DNA of 64,000 bases from a bacterium (GTDB lineage: Bacteria; 4484-113; JAFGCY01): assembly GCA_020849855.1 (NCBI GenBank), contig JADZFO010000027.1, positions 132,057-196,056 on the forward strand, read 5' to 3'. Positions within the stretch are counted from its first letter, which is position 1; each line of letters opens with the position of its first letter. Of this stretch, positions 1 to 9,382 are shown one piece after another. The notes beneath the pieces are model-generated. The model did no database searches. It saw only the letters and a list, made by a program, of their open reading frames with translations, and had not been told where the DNA came from. The position numbers and the translations under genes are program-made.

Positions 1-484
1 GCGTGGCCCAGACCCAGTTCCAGCCAGCCGCCACCGGCGCCAGTCCCTCGCGCCGCCAGAGCAGGCGGCCACTGGCCTTGTCCACCGCGGCCAGGTCCTT
101 GCCGTCGTGCAGCAGCAGCAGGTCCTTGCTGACCGCGCAGAAGTCCTCCATGAAGTGCGCCTGCCCAATATCGGCACAGCTCCAGAAGAGCGCTGCATTG
201 TCCAGCCGGTAAGCACTCAGACCTGCGCCATCCACCACATAGAGATATTGCTCATCGGCCACGATCTCACTGGACCAGTCACCGAGGAAGCGCTGCTGCC
301 AGCCGGCGATGTCTGGCAGGCGGTAGTCAAAACGAATGGTGTCCGGGTCACGCGGCCGGCCCCAGTCAGGCTCGACTGCGCCTTTGCCTGGTGCATCAGT
401 CTCAGCAGTCGCGGCAGGCGCGGCAGGTACCAGCAGTAAAAACAAAGCCACAGCCCTCAGGCCAGGCAGCAAAAGAGCCTTCAT
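1..484 (-). CDS. Secreted PQQ-like beta-propeller protein, C-terminus beyond window edge
   Basis: The reverse strand is open from an ATG at 484 (a second in-frame ATG lies at 490) to the window edge, giving about 161 residues. It starts with a signal peptide (MKALLLPGLRAVALFLLLVP, then Ala-rich). The mature part has the repeated hydrophobic/Gly/Trp pattern of PQQ-type propeller blades, such as YLYVVDGAGLSAYRLDNA and LLLLHDGKDLAAVDKASGR followed by LLWRREG, where 'LYVVDG..L.A.....G...W' is the blade signature. Such proteins are periplasmic or outer-membrane scaffolds (BamB-like) or quinoprotein-like sensors. No cofactor-binding residues can be judged from this fragment. The family assignment is fair; the function is unknown. 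Confidence 0.6.
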   Translation of the reverse strand, partial: MKALLLPGLRAVALFLLLVPAAPAATAETDAPGKGAVEPDWGRPRDPDTIRFDYRLPDIAGWQQRFLGDWSSEIVADEQYLYVVDGAGLSAYRLDNAALFWSCADIGQAHFMEDFCAVSKDLLLLHDGKDLAAVDKASGRLLWRREGLAPVAAGWNWVWAT

Positions 485-637
485 CCCCATGCAAGCTAAT
501 CGAGTAGAGACCATGGGCTGTAAAGAAGAGACGCGGGGCTGCAAGTATGCGAAAAGTCACGGAGCGCCGAGTTGCACTCGGCAGCAGCCCAGTAGCCGCG
601 CCCCAGTCCGCGCGCCTTCCTGGGAGCGCCAGAATGA

Positions 638-1632
638 AGCGCGGGACAATTGTCCCGTATCTTCTGTCTTGCTAGGTTGTGGCTGGTCCCATCCTTCTGG
701 GAACGCCGGCTGCAAGCCGGCCCTACCCGGAGCGCGGACACCCTGTCCGCATTTTTCGTCTGAGCGGGGCCTCCGGGCAAGGGATGCGGACGAGAGCGTC
801 CGCGGTCCAAAGAGGATGCGGCGATGGATGAGCGGGGCTCCGGGTCAGATCTGCCGCCTCTTCGGTTTCTTGGTGCCTTGGTGCCTTTGTGGTCAACAAT
901 CCTGAACCACCAAGACACGAAGGTCACGAAGGACACACAGGGTGAATCTGAGCCAGCGCAGATTTATGTCAGCCGGCCTCTTCATGGAGCGCGGGACAAT
1001 TGTCCCGTATCTTCTGTCTTGCAGGGTTGTGGCTGGTCCCATCCTTCTGGGAACGCCGGCTGCAAGCCGGCCCTACCCGGAGCGCGGACACCCTGTCCGC
1101 ATTTTTCGTCTGAGCGCTGCCTCCGGGCTTGGGATGCGGACGAGAGCGTACGCGGTCCAAAGAGGATGCGGCGATGGATGACCGGCGTTCCGGCTCAGAT
1201 CGCCGCCTCTTCGGTTTTCTTGGTGCCTTTGTGCCTTGGTGGTCGAAAATCCTGAACCACCAGGATACGAAGTACTCACAGGGAGAATCTGAGCCAGCGC
1301 AGAGTTTTTCAGCCGCCCTCTTCACGGAGCGCGGGACAATTGTCCCGTATCTTGCGGAACGCCGGCTGCAAGCCGGCCTCTTACCCCAAGTAGCAGCGCG
1401 TCCCCGTCCGCGCGTTCCCATGCGCTCACAGTGTTCGCCGGCTGCAAGCCGGCCCTAGCCGGAGCGCGGACACCCTGTCCGCATTTTCGTCTGAGCGGGG
1501 CCTCCGGGCTAGGGATGCGGACGAGAGCGTCCGCGGTCCAAAGAAGATGCGGCCATGGATGAGCGGCGCTCCGGCTCAGATCGGCCGCCTCTTCGGTTTT
1601 CTTGGTGCCTTTGTGCCTTGGTGGTCGAAAAT
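638..1632. repeat. Three tandem copies of a ~345-bp composite repeat
   Basis: The string GCGGGACAATTGTCCCGTAT recurs at 641, 991 and 1331, so the period is 350 then 340 bp. Each unit has the same order of blocks: a GGGACAATTGTCCC palindrome, an ACGCCGGCTGCAAGCCGGC palindrome, a GCGGACACCCTGTCCGC palindrome, a block around 'GATGCGGACGAGAGCGT', a block ending in 'CTTGGTGCCTTTGTG', and (copies 1 and 2) an AGTC/GAATCTGAGCCAGCGCAG block. The third copy has an extra 'GCCGGCTGCAAGCCGGCC' and ends near 1630. Copies are similar but not identical, so the expansion is not recent. Confidence 0.85.
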
Positions 1633-1983
1633 CTCCAGCGACCGTGACCTCACAAACGCTGTGCTGCAAAGGGCTCTGCTCTTGAGTGCTGGCGCCAGCG
1701 GGACGGGCATGCTCAGACCTGGCGGGAAGCCCGCCGCGTCCTGCCATCAAGCCTGGCCCACTTATGACAAAAGCGGCCCTGTTGTGGTAACACGGGCTCC
1801 GGCTTAAAACAATTGCCGCCTGCCGCAGGTCATAAGCCTGCCACCGGTGCAGAAGCCTGCCGGATCGTCTGAGCAATCTATTCATGGAGTATGCGACCCT
1901 TGCAAAGGAAGACAAATATGTGCTCGCGCTTCGCAGCTCTGGCCGCCCTCTCAAGGCAAACGCTGTTCCAGAATCAATTTTCG

Positions 1984-2170
1984 GGCGCTGCAAATTGAGA
2001 AGTCCTGTTTTAGGCACTTTTCCGGCCACCAAGGTTAAAACCCAGCCGGCTGACAGAATCAAAAGCGCCGTTCTCGGTGCGTTCCGGGCTTGTCAGGTTA
2101 AATCAGCTCCGGGGCTCTCGCGCTGCAAAGTGCTGTATGACGTTCATTTTCCGGCGCGCAGGTTAAAGCC
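1984..2170 (+). repeat. AGGTTAAA array 1 (units of ~63 bp)
   Basis: GGTTAAA occurs at 2033, 2096 and 2161, spaced 63 and 65 bp. The stretch before the last copy reads TGACGTTC, TTTTCCGG, then CGCAGGTTAAA, and matches the unit at 58101-58129 (GACGTTC, TTTACGG, then CAGGTTAAA). GGCACTTT or GCAAAGTGC motifs sit inside the units. No coding function is visible. Two other arrays lie at about 58.03-58.13 and 63.33-63.46 kb. Confidence 0.6.
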
Positions 2171-2285
2171 GGCCGATCCGCGGGCAGCTTGCCGCGGGCT
2201 CACGCTTGCAGGCTTGTACAGGGAATCCGCCTGCTCTGCCGCCCGACCGGCGCTGCGCCGTGAAGCCGGCCTGCTGACCTAGAAT

Positions 2286-3548
2286 ATGACCGTGCCCCAT
2301 ACATATGATGTCCTTGTCGCCGGTGGCGGCCTGGCCGGCTGCGCCGCGGCCCTGGCCAGTGTGCGCGAAGGCGCCCGGACCTTGCTGGTGGAGCAGGCGG
2401 CCTGCCTTGGCGGCAATGCGACCCGCGGCATGGTCGCCCCCTGGCAGAGCTACCACGCCAGCCGCCCCGACCCGCAAAGCAGCGAGCTGCCCGTGCAGGT
2501 CATCGGCGGCATCGCCCAGGAGTTCGTGGACGATCTGCAGGCCCAGGGCGCCAGCCTGGGGCACATCGTGGATCCCATCGGATTCGCCGGCAGCCTGACG
2601 CCGGTGGACAGCGAGGCTTTGAAGCTTTACCTGCCGTCCAAGCTCAGCGCCGCCGGGGTTGAGATCCGCCTGGGGCAGGGCGTTGACCGCGACCTGCTGG
2701 ACAGCGCAGCAAGGGTGGTGGACGCCAGCGGCTCCTGCGTAGCGGCGCGGCTGCTGGGGGCAAAGTGCCGCCTGGCCAGCGAGCGCCAGCCCCTGACCTG
2801 GATGTTCACCCTGGAGGGCGTGGATACTGAGGAGATACGGGACTACCAGCTGGCGCATCCCGGGCAGTTCGTGCTGCATCCGCGGATACGCGAGCTGCGC
2901 AGTGATTTCGTCGCCGTCAGCGGCTTCTTTGATCTGTGGCGCGGCGGCCGCGAGCGCGGCGAGATCACAATCCCCCGCGACCGCCTGCTCTGCTTCAGCA
3001 CGCCGCGGCCCGGCGAGGTGCTGGTGAACAGCACCCGTGTGCCGGCGGATCACCCCCAGCCGCGCCTGGAAGGTCTGCGCCAGGTGCGTGAACTGCTGGA
3101 CTGGCTGCCCCGTCATATCCCGGGCTTTGCCAACGCCAGGCTGGGACGGGTGGCGGATGACATTGGGGAAAGAGAAAGCTGGCGTCTGGAGGGTAAGTAC
3201 GAACTGAGCGTTGAGGACCTGCTCAGCGGGCGGGACTTTAAAGACAGCATCGCCCGTGGCTGTTATCCGATCGACATTCACAGCGCGACGACAGATGAAC
3301 TGGCCACCCGCGAACTTGAGGGGCGCGGCTGGTACAGCATCCCGCTGCGCTGCCTGGAAAGTCCGCAGACTGACAGGCTGCTGGTGGCCGGCCGCTGTAT
3401 CAGCGCCGACCGCAGCGGCTTTGCCAGCGCGCGGACCCTGCCGACGGCGATGGCTCTGGGACAGGTCGCGGGAATGTTGTCTGCGCTGCGGGCGCTCGGT
3501 AAAAAAGCGGAAAATTTAACTTGTCTTTCCGCAGTGGCGCGGGTATAA
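2286..3548 (+). CDS. FAD-dependent oxidoreductase (FAD_oxidored-like)
   Basis: A 420-residue cytosolic flavoprotein. The N-terminus carries the Rossmann dinucleotide motif VAGGGLAGCAAALASVREG (about residues 11-29), an acidic strand end (LLVEQ) and the LGGNATRGMV segment typical of the family that binds FAD ahead of a substrate domain. The C-terminus has a second FAD-contacting segment, LLVAGRCISADRSGFASAR with TLPTAMALGQVAG. The substrate is not predictable; relatives in this family are often linked to sugar or cofactor metabolism. A TAGAAT hexamer at 2280-2285 abuts the ATG at 2286; a GTG at 2292 lies 6 nt beyond it and may be the true, leaderless start (MPHTYDVLVAGGG). The gene stands alone. 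Confidence 0.8.
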   Translation: MTVPHTYDVLVAGGGLAGCAAALASVREGARTLLVEQAACLGGNATRGMVAPWQSYHASRPDPQSSELPVQVIGGIAQEFVDDLQAQGASLGHIVDPIGFAGSLTPVDSEALKLYLPSKLSAAGVEIRLGQGVDRDLLDSAARVVDASGSCVAARLLGAKCRLASERQPLTWMFTLEGVDTEEIRDYQLAHPGQFVLHPRIRELRSDFVAVSGFFDLWRGGRERGEITIPRDRLLCFSTPRPGEVLVNSTRVPADHPQPRLEGLRQVRELLDWLPRHIPGFANARLGRVADDIGERESWRLEGKYELSVEDLLSGRDFKDSIARGCYPIDIHSATTDELATRELEGRGWYSIPLRCLESPQTDRLLVAGRCISADRSGFASARTLPTAMALGQVAGMLSALRALGKKAENLTCLSAVARV

Positions 3549-3993
3549 ACTCAAGTCTCAGGGCACTAAGGCTGACGGGCAAAGGAGATATTCGAGCCTG
3601 GCAGCGCAAAAGCTAAATGCCTTGAGCGCGTTTCGTGCTGAGGTGGGAAGTAGCGGAAGACGGGGTTGAGATGCGGTGCATTTGAGGTCCACAGCGGCGA
3701 CAAAGGCCAGGAGTCAAAAGACAGGCCACCCTGTAGGGATATAACGCCGAGGCCGACCAACACTGAATGCAGCGTTGTGGTGGTTGACAGGCCAGGATTG
3801 CCAAAGCGGCTTTTTTCGCGGGTAACGACGTTTAGACACGGTTGCCCGAAACAAAGTTCGCCGCGTGTGCAATCCATGGAATGACTTGCCTCCCTTCGCA
3901 TGCATTTTCAGTAATTGCCCTGCGCCCCGTTATCGTGTTTTTCGCGCTACCTCATCGAAACGCTACACAAATATGTAGTGTAAGGAGCAAGCA
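3549..3993. other. Intergenic region upstream of rpoD, with an inverted repeat
   Basis: A 445-bp stretch visibly lower in GC than its neighbours, with no convincing gene. Just before the rpoD ribosome-binding site, CTACA (3963-3967) and TGTAG (3974-3978) form an inverted repeat around CAAATA, a possible operator or start-site hairpin. No clear -35/-10 pair could be chosen. Confidence 0.45.
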
Positions 3994-5145
<1,152 letters not shown>

Positions 5146-5171
5146 TCAGTCCAGGGGAAGTATGACAAACA

Positions 5172-5199
5172 GGGCGGCCGGATGGCCGCCCTTTTGTTT
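5172..5199 (+). terminator. Rho-independent terminator of rpoD
   Basis: GGGCGGCC (5172-5179) pairs with GGCCGCCC (5184-5191) and is followed by TTTTGTTT, 26 nt after the rpoD stop. Confidence 0.85.
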
Positions 5200-5248
5200 G
5201 CGCGCAATGCCGCTGGCGCGGGCCTGCGGGCCGCGCTAGAATGAGCCT

Positions 5249-5770
5249 GTGATCCACAGCCGGCAGCCGTCCAGGAGTATTGTGCTGACCGGCTTCTATG
5301 GCTGCGGCGCCCTGGATGTGGGACGCGAGCTGTCCCGGCGGATGCGCCGCCCGCTGATCGATTCCGACAGCGAGCTGGAGCGCCGCAATAAGCGCGACCT
5401 GCTGGCCCTGCTGAACCTGCTGCCCGGCCAGGACCCCGAGCTGCATGAGCTGCGCATCGCCTCAGAGCTCGCCTTTCGCCGCGACAGCGTCATCGTACTG
5501 GGCCCGCTGGCCGTCAAGCTGGATGTCTGGCCCACGCTGTACATCGAGAACACCCTGACCGTATTCGTGGATCAGCCCTTTGATGTGCTGTGGCGGCGGA
5601 TGCAGGACGAGCCGGGCTGCCGCGACTTTCTTGAGAACCACAGCGAGGCCTCCGCGCGGGCCCTGTGGAGCGAGCTTTATCCGCGTTACGGGCAAAGCTG
5701 CCTGCGTCTGACCAATCCGCCGAACCCGCCGCGCCAGGCACGAGTCATACTGCACAGCTTCTACACCTGA
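5249..5770 (+). CDS. Shikimate-kinase-like protein with a degenerate P-loop
   Basis: About 173 residues with the shikimate kinase (AroK) layout: VLTGFYGCGALDVG at the P-loop position, PLIDSDSELERRN at the Walker-B/shikimate-binding position (DxD..E), VLGPLAV for the GGG motif, a lid-like RMQDEPGCRDFLENH and the C-terminal ARALWSELYPRYGQ segment (R..LY..A in AroK). The P-loop GxxGxGK[ST] reads GFYGCGAL, so the ATP-phosphate lysine and the Ser/Thr are missing. It is probably not a normal kinase and could be a regulatory paralogue. GTG at 5249 lies 6 nt after TAGAAT (5237-5242), the leaderless pattern; GTG 5282 after AGGAG is the alternative start. The next gene begins 4 nt after the stop. Confidence 0.6.
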   Translation: MIHSRQPSRSIVLTGFYGCGALDVGRELSRRMRRPLIDSDSELERRNKRDLLALLNLLPGQDPELHELRIASELAFRRDSVIVLGPLAVKLDVWPTLYIENTLTVFVDQPFDVLWRRMQDEPGCRDFLENHSEASARALWSELYPRYGQSCLRLTNPPNPPRQARVILHSFYT

Positions 5771-5774
5771 AAAC

Positions 5775-7004
5775 ATGAATCTTCAGCCACCTGTTCAAAG
5801 CAGTTTTGCCCCGCCCGCCGGGCCCCGGAACGCCGGCGCGGCCTGGTTTATCGCGGCCCTGCTTGTCTTTCTGCTCTGCGCCTGGCAGCTCTTCGGCCTC
5901 CCCGGTGCTGTGCTGAAGAAGGTCCGCGTACCCGAGGACATGCTTGAATTCGGCTTCGGCCTGGCCTCTGTGCAGGTCGGCCCGGAAGGAGAATGGATCA
6001 TCCGCCGCCAGGCCTACGCCGACCGCATGGGCCGCTACGACATCAGCCCGGACGGGCTGCTGACCCGCAGCAAGGAACGCGGCCTGGTTTCAGAGCCAAA
6101 CCGCACCGGCACCATGGTGCAGCCCTATGTCCGCATGGAAGGCCACTCCTACATCGACGTCGCACCGGGCCCGGCCTATTACAGCCAGCGCCGCGAGCTG
6201 CGCCGTCTGGCCGGCAAGCTGACCAGCAAGGGCAAGCCCCTGCTGAACGACTCCACTGACCCCCGAGGCCCCTTGCCGGGTGAGCGCATTGAACCCAAGG
6301 TGATCGGTGCTGCGGCCCAGAGCGGGCACTTCATCGCGCTCAATATCCTGCGGGTCAGCCGCTGGCTCGCCATGGATGAGTTGCCGCAGTCGGTTCGCGG
6401 CGAGGCCCAGCTGCAGTACCAGCTTCTGGAAGGGCACGACTTCTACGCTGTGATCGATTCCGCGGCCTACAAGGCCCCAGACCTCTGGCTGACATCCGAC
6501 CGCGGCCAGTTCCTGCACCACATCCGGGCCAGCGAAAAGCTCAGCCCGGTGCCTGAGGGCGCGCCGGCCGAGGCAGGCATCGAGATCGAAGTACTGCAGA
6601 GCATCCCGCTGAAGGAACTGATCCCGGTGCAGAAGAACGGCGTGATACTGGGGCACGACCCGCACAGCCAGCGCCTCTTCCTGGTGCTGCCCAGCGGCGA
6701 GCGGCTGTGGTTCCAGCCGGATGACCTGAGCCTGCTGGGCCGGGACAAGCTGCCGGGCTTCTGGGAGCGCGAGTATGGCGCGCTGACCTATGATGTGGTG
6801 CAGCGCCTTGAGTACCCCAACTACAACATGGAGAGCGGCTGGCCGCTGACTGAGACGGCCTTCAAGCGTATTCAGCGGGTCATGGTATTACTAATGCTCG
6901 GCGGGCTGGTGGCCATGGCCTGCCTGTGGAGGACCCCGTGGAGATTCATCTCGGCAGCGACCACCGCGGCTTCGAACTCAAGCAGCGCGCCCTTGAGTAC
7001 CTGA
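5775..7004 (+). CDS. Membrane-anchored protein of unknown function
   Basis: 409 residues that I do not recognise. A proline-rich N-terminus leads into one transmembrane helix (AAWFIAALLVFLLCAWQLFG, about residues 23-42), then a ~330-residue extracytoplasmic part rich in beta-strand-like segments (LWLTSDRGQFLHHI, GVILGHDPHSQRLFLVLPSG), with a second helix near the C-terminus (VMVLLMLGGLVAMACLW). The repeated 'hydrophobic-Asp/Ser-Gly-Gln' pieces could be degenerate propeller strands, but this is weak. It follows the shikimate-kinase-like gene by 4 nt and overlaps rpiB by about 67 nt, so the three are probably co-transcribed. Confidence 0.6.
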   Translation: MNLQPPVQSSFAPPAGPRNAGAAWFIAALLVFLLCAWQLFGLPGAVLKKVRVPEDMLEFGFGLASVQVGPEGEWIIRRQAYADRMGRYDISPDGLLTRSKERGLVSEPNRTGTMVQPYVRMEGHSYIDVAPGPAYYSQRRELRRLAGKLTSKGKPLLNDSTDPRGPLPGERIEPKVIGAAAQSGHFIALNILRVSRWLAMDELPQSVRGEAQLQYQLLEGHDFYAVIDSAAYKAPDLWLTSDRGQFLHHIRASEKLSPVPEGAPAEAGIEIEVLQSIPLKELIPVQKNGVILGHDPHSQRLFLVLPSGERLWFQPDDLSLLGRDKLPGFWEREYGALTYDVVQRLEYPNYNMESGWPLTETAFKRIQRVMVLLMLGGLVAMACLWRTPWRFISAATTAASNSSSAPLST

Positions 7005-7381
7005 GCGATCTCGGGCACAGCTGCACGGACCATGGCGCCCTGGGAGAAGAGCGCTCGGATTACCCCGGTTTTGCCCGGGCCGTTGGCGAGGCGGTGGCTG
7101 CCGCACCGGGCAGCCTGGGCCTTGTCTTCTGCGGCAGCGGCATCGGCATCAGCATCGCCGCCAACAAGGTGCAGGGCATCCGCTGCGCTGTGGCCTGGTG
7201 CGAGCACGTCAGCGAGTACGGCCGGCGGCACAACCATGCCAACTGCCTCGCCTTCGGCGCCGACGTCCAGACCTGGGTCGAGGTTGAGCGCTGCCTGAAC
7301 GCCTACCTGGGGGCCAGCGAGGAAGAAGGCCGCCACGCCCTGCGGGTGCAGATGGTCCAGGAGATGGACGGAATCCGCTAA
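6938..7381 (+). CDS. rpiB: Ribose 5-phosphate isomerase B
   Basis: Interconverts ribose 5-phosphate and ribulose 5-phosphate in the non-oxidative pentose phosphate pathway. About 147 residues, the normal family length. Diagnostic motifs: GSDHRGFELK at the N-terminus (phosphate-binding Asp/His), the catalytic-cysteine loop LVFCGSGIGISIAANKV, and YGRRHNHANCLAFGADV, which holds the substrate-binding His/Asn. The GTG at 6938 follows GGAGG (6928-6932) with 5-nt spacing and gives the canonical MEIHLGSDH start; GTG 6926 is four codons upstream and less likely. The 5' end overlaps the preceding membrane-protein gene, suggesting translational coupling. Confidence 0.93.
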   Translation: MEIHLGSDHRGFELKQRALEYLSDLGHSCTDHGALGEERSDYPGFARAVGEAVAAAPGSLGLVFCGSGIGISIAANKVQGIRCAVAWCEHVSEYGRRHNHANCLAFGADVQTWVEVERCLNAYLGASEEEGRHALRVQMVQEMDGIR

Positions 7382-7417
7382 GGTTGGCAATTCCGCCGCC
7401 TGTGTCGGCGCCCAGGT

Positions 7418-8035
7418 CTAGAGTGTCATCAGCACAGCCCTGCAAGGCGCAGCCTCGGCGCCGCCGATCTTCAGTGGCAGGCAGTGCAGGGTATAGCGAC
7501 CGGGCTTGACCTGCCTAAGGTCCAGGTCTTCCAGGATCAGGACGTTATAGCGGCTCAAGAGCTTATGCACCGGAAAGTCCTCATCGTAGCCCCGCTCGAT
7601 CGACACATAATCAATGCCGACCAGCGCCGCGCCCTGCTCCAGCAGGTACTGGGCCGTCTCAAGGCTGACATAGGCATGGTGCTCCACATAGCTCTCCCGC
7701 TGCAGCTCGCCGTTTAAGGTCTTGAACAGCACCGCATCGCCCTCCAGTATCTGAAGCTGCTCCACCGCCCGCGGGCTGATGGCGTCGATGGTCTCGACCT
7801 CCACCACATGGGCGCTCAAGATGAAACGCTCCAGCGGTATCTCGTGGATCGCCGGACCGTCTGCCACGAAGTGGGCCGGCGCGTCGATATGCGTGCCCAG
7901 GTGCAGGCTGGCGCTGATGCGGGACAACATATAGCCCTGCACAGCCACCATCGCCACTGCCTCCAGCTCAGTAGCCGGATCGCCCGGGTAGTCCACGGTG
8001 TCCACCCCGATACTGCGGGTGATGTCAATCAGCAT
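7418..8035 (-). CDS. Cyclase-family metal hydrolase (kynurenine formamidase-like), paralogue A
   Basis: 205 residues of the cyclase/KynB family (PF04199), which hydrolyses amide or lactone-like substrates with a divalent metal. The metal-binding motif is intact: SLHLGTHIDAPAHFVADG (HxGTHxDxPxH). VLFKTLNGE, GIDYVSIE and the C-terminal LPLKIGGAEAAPCRAVL are family features. The substrate is unknown; no tryptophan-catabolic genes are adjacent. The ATG at 8035 lies 6 nt from a TATACT hexamer (reverse strand, 8047-8042), pointing to its own promoter and a leaderless message. A close paralogue lies 39 nt upstream on the same strand and a third at 48.2 kb. Confidence 0.85.
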   Translation of the reverse strand: MLIDITRSIGVDTVDYPGDPATELEAVAMVAVQGYMLSRISASLHLGTHIDAPAHFVADGPAIHEIPLERFILSAHVVEVETIDAISPRAVEQLQILEGDAVLFKTLNGELQRESYVEHHAYVSLETAQYLLEQGAALVGIDYVSIERGYDEDFPVHKLLSRYNVLILEDLDLRQVKPGRYTLHCLPLKIGGAEAAPCRAVLMTL

Positions 8036-8074
8036 AGCTAAAGTATATGGAGTGCGAAGCAGTCTGGCCGTCTG

Positions 8075-8740
8075 TCAGGGGACAGCAGAGCAGATTCGCG
8101 GCCCTGCGGTCACCGGCGCGCCTCTGGCAGGCATCAGCACGGCGCGGCAGGGCGCGGCCTCGCCGCGCAGCACCTTCTGCGGCAGGCAAAGCAGGCGATA
8201 ACGCCCGGGCAGGACATGCCGCAGGTCCACATCCTCCAGCAGCAGGATGCCCGCGCCAAGCAGCGCCCTGTGCACGGGATAGCCTTCACCGTTGGGCCGC
8301 TCAACCGAGATGTAGTCAATGCCGACAATGCTGGCCTGCAGCTCGATCAAACGCTGGGCAGTGGCGAGGGGGATGTGCGCATGACGCTCAACATAGCCGC
8401 CGCGGTCCAGTTCCCCGTTCACCGTTTTGAACAGCACCGCCTCGCCGGGCTGAATCTGCACTCCGTCCAGTATCACCGGAGGAATCGAGCTCAGGGTCAT
8501 CAGCTCAATAACATGGCAGATCGGTGTAAAGGTGTCAGGGCTGTACTGCTCGATGCTGCTGCCGCCGGAGATGAAGTGCGAGGGCGCATCCAGGTGCGTC
8601 CCGGCGTGCAGGGTCATGCTTAGTTGCGTCAGTTTGTAGCCGTCAAGCTGAATATTGGCCAGGAGCGCAAAAGCCGTTGGCGGGTCGCCGGGGTAGGGGA
8701 TGTCATCGAGGCCGATGGTGCGGGAAATGTCGATGAGCAT
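8075..8740 (-). CDS. Cyclase-family metal hydrolase, paralogue B
   Basis: 221 residues, same family as its downstream neighbour. The signature reads TLHAGTHLDAPSHFISGG (HxGTHxDxPxH intact), followed by LFKTVNGELDRGGYVERHAHI, GIDYISVERPNGEGYPVH and LPQKVLRGEAAPCRAVLMP. Relative to paralogue A it has a longer C-terminal tail (ARGAPVTAGPRICSAVP), probably unconserved. TAAGCT (8752-8747 on the reverse strand) lies 6 nt before the ATG. The tandem arrangement suggests a local duplication followed by divergence, possibly towards related substrates. KynB-type formamidase is one possibility, not a firm call. Confidence 0.83.
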   Translation of the reverse strand: MLIDISRTIGLDDIPYPGDPPTAFALLANIQLDGYKLTQLSMTLHAGTHLDAPSHFISGGSSIEQYSPDTFTPICHVIELMTLSSIPPVILDGVQIQPGEAVLFKTVNGELDRGGYVERHAHIPLATAQRLIELQASIVGIDYISVERPNGEGYPVHRALLGAGILLLEDVDLRHVLPGRYRLLCLPQKVLRGEAAPCRAVLMPARGAPVTAGPRICSAVP

Positions 8741-8826
8741 GAGGATAGCTTAGCGCAGTACAAGAGAGCTAGCCGAGTTGCCCACGGAGTCGAGCTATCG
8801 CCCTTTCTCCGACTCATGTGGGGTGC

Positions 8827-9381
8827 TTATTTTGCCGGAGGGTCAGCGTCCATTGCAACTATATCTTCATGCAACAATCCAAAATCTCGCATCAAGTAGA
8901 GGCTAAGCTCTCCTGTCATTGGCCCTTTTTCTCTTAGACAGGCTAGGCGCAACTGTTCCAGCATCAACAGTTTGCTCACGTAGCAGGCCATTTCTGCGTC
9001 GTAAGCAGTCACTATACATTGAAAGTACATACTGAAACGCACCGTTAGCCGCGCCTCTCGATAGAGTTCTTTGTCTTGTGGATTGAATTCCTCTATGAAG
9101 CCTGGATGCTGCGACAACTCAGGGATCGCGTTGCAGAAGCTCGCTGTTAGCCGAGGCACCACGCTCTCAAGTGTTTCTGCTCTTAGACAACGTAAACTTC
9201 CTCCACCGGTGAGCAAGTCGGATAGAGGTTGAAAGTACTGTTCTGAGCAGGCTTCAGCTGCAGCTATGAGATCTCTATCGAAGCCGTCACTAACTTTGTC
9301 GAAGAGATTGCTCCAAGTGATGTCCATCGCCGATTCTGCCCGGTCCAATTCAGCATAGACAACGACTTTGAAGTACGCCAT
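8827..9381 (-). CDS. Orphan protein of unknown function in low-GC DNA
   Basis: 184 residues from the ATG at 9381 (MAYFKVVVYAELDRAES). I recognise no family. It is soluble and largely alpha-helical by eye, with no signal peptide, membrane helix or zinc motif. The DNA is clearly poorer in GC and uses codons unlike the neighbouring genes (many TCT, GAT, CTT and ATA forms), suggesting acquisition. It begins 1 nt after the rfbB stop (9383), so it can be read through from rfbB. The same geometry, low-GC cargo directly behind a core gene, recurs at nrdJ. Confidence 0.55.
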   Translation of the reverse strand: MAYFKVVVYAELDRAESAMDITWSNLFDKVSDGFDRDLIAAAEACSEQYFQPLSDLLTGGGSLRCLRAETLESVVPRLTASFCNAIPELSQHPGFIEEFNPQDKELYREARLTVRFSMYFQCIVTAYDAEMACYVSKLLMLEQLRLACLREKGPMTGELSLYLMRDFGLLHEDIVAMDADPPAK

Positions 9382-9382
9382 A

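Larger units (their letters stand above)
485..2285. other. 1.8-kb gene-free, repeat-filled region
   Basis: No reading frame here has coding character: the overlapping open frames on both strands are by-products of high GC and of repeats. The stretch holds the three tandem ~345-bp units (638-1632) and the AGGTTAAA array (about 1984-2170), both listed separately. The remaining 1633-1980 is unique sequence in which I see nothing. Confidence 0.75.

Noticed and set aside
3566-3901. Reverse open frame upstream of rpoD
   Set aside because: No family resemblance, no ribosome-binding site, and competing frames; region called intergenic.
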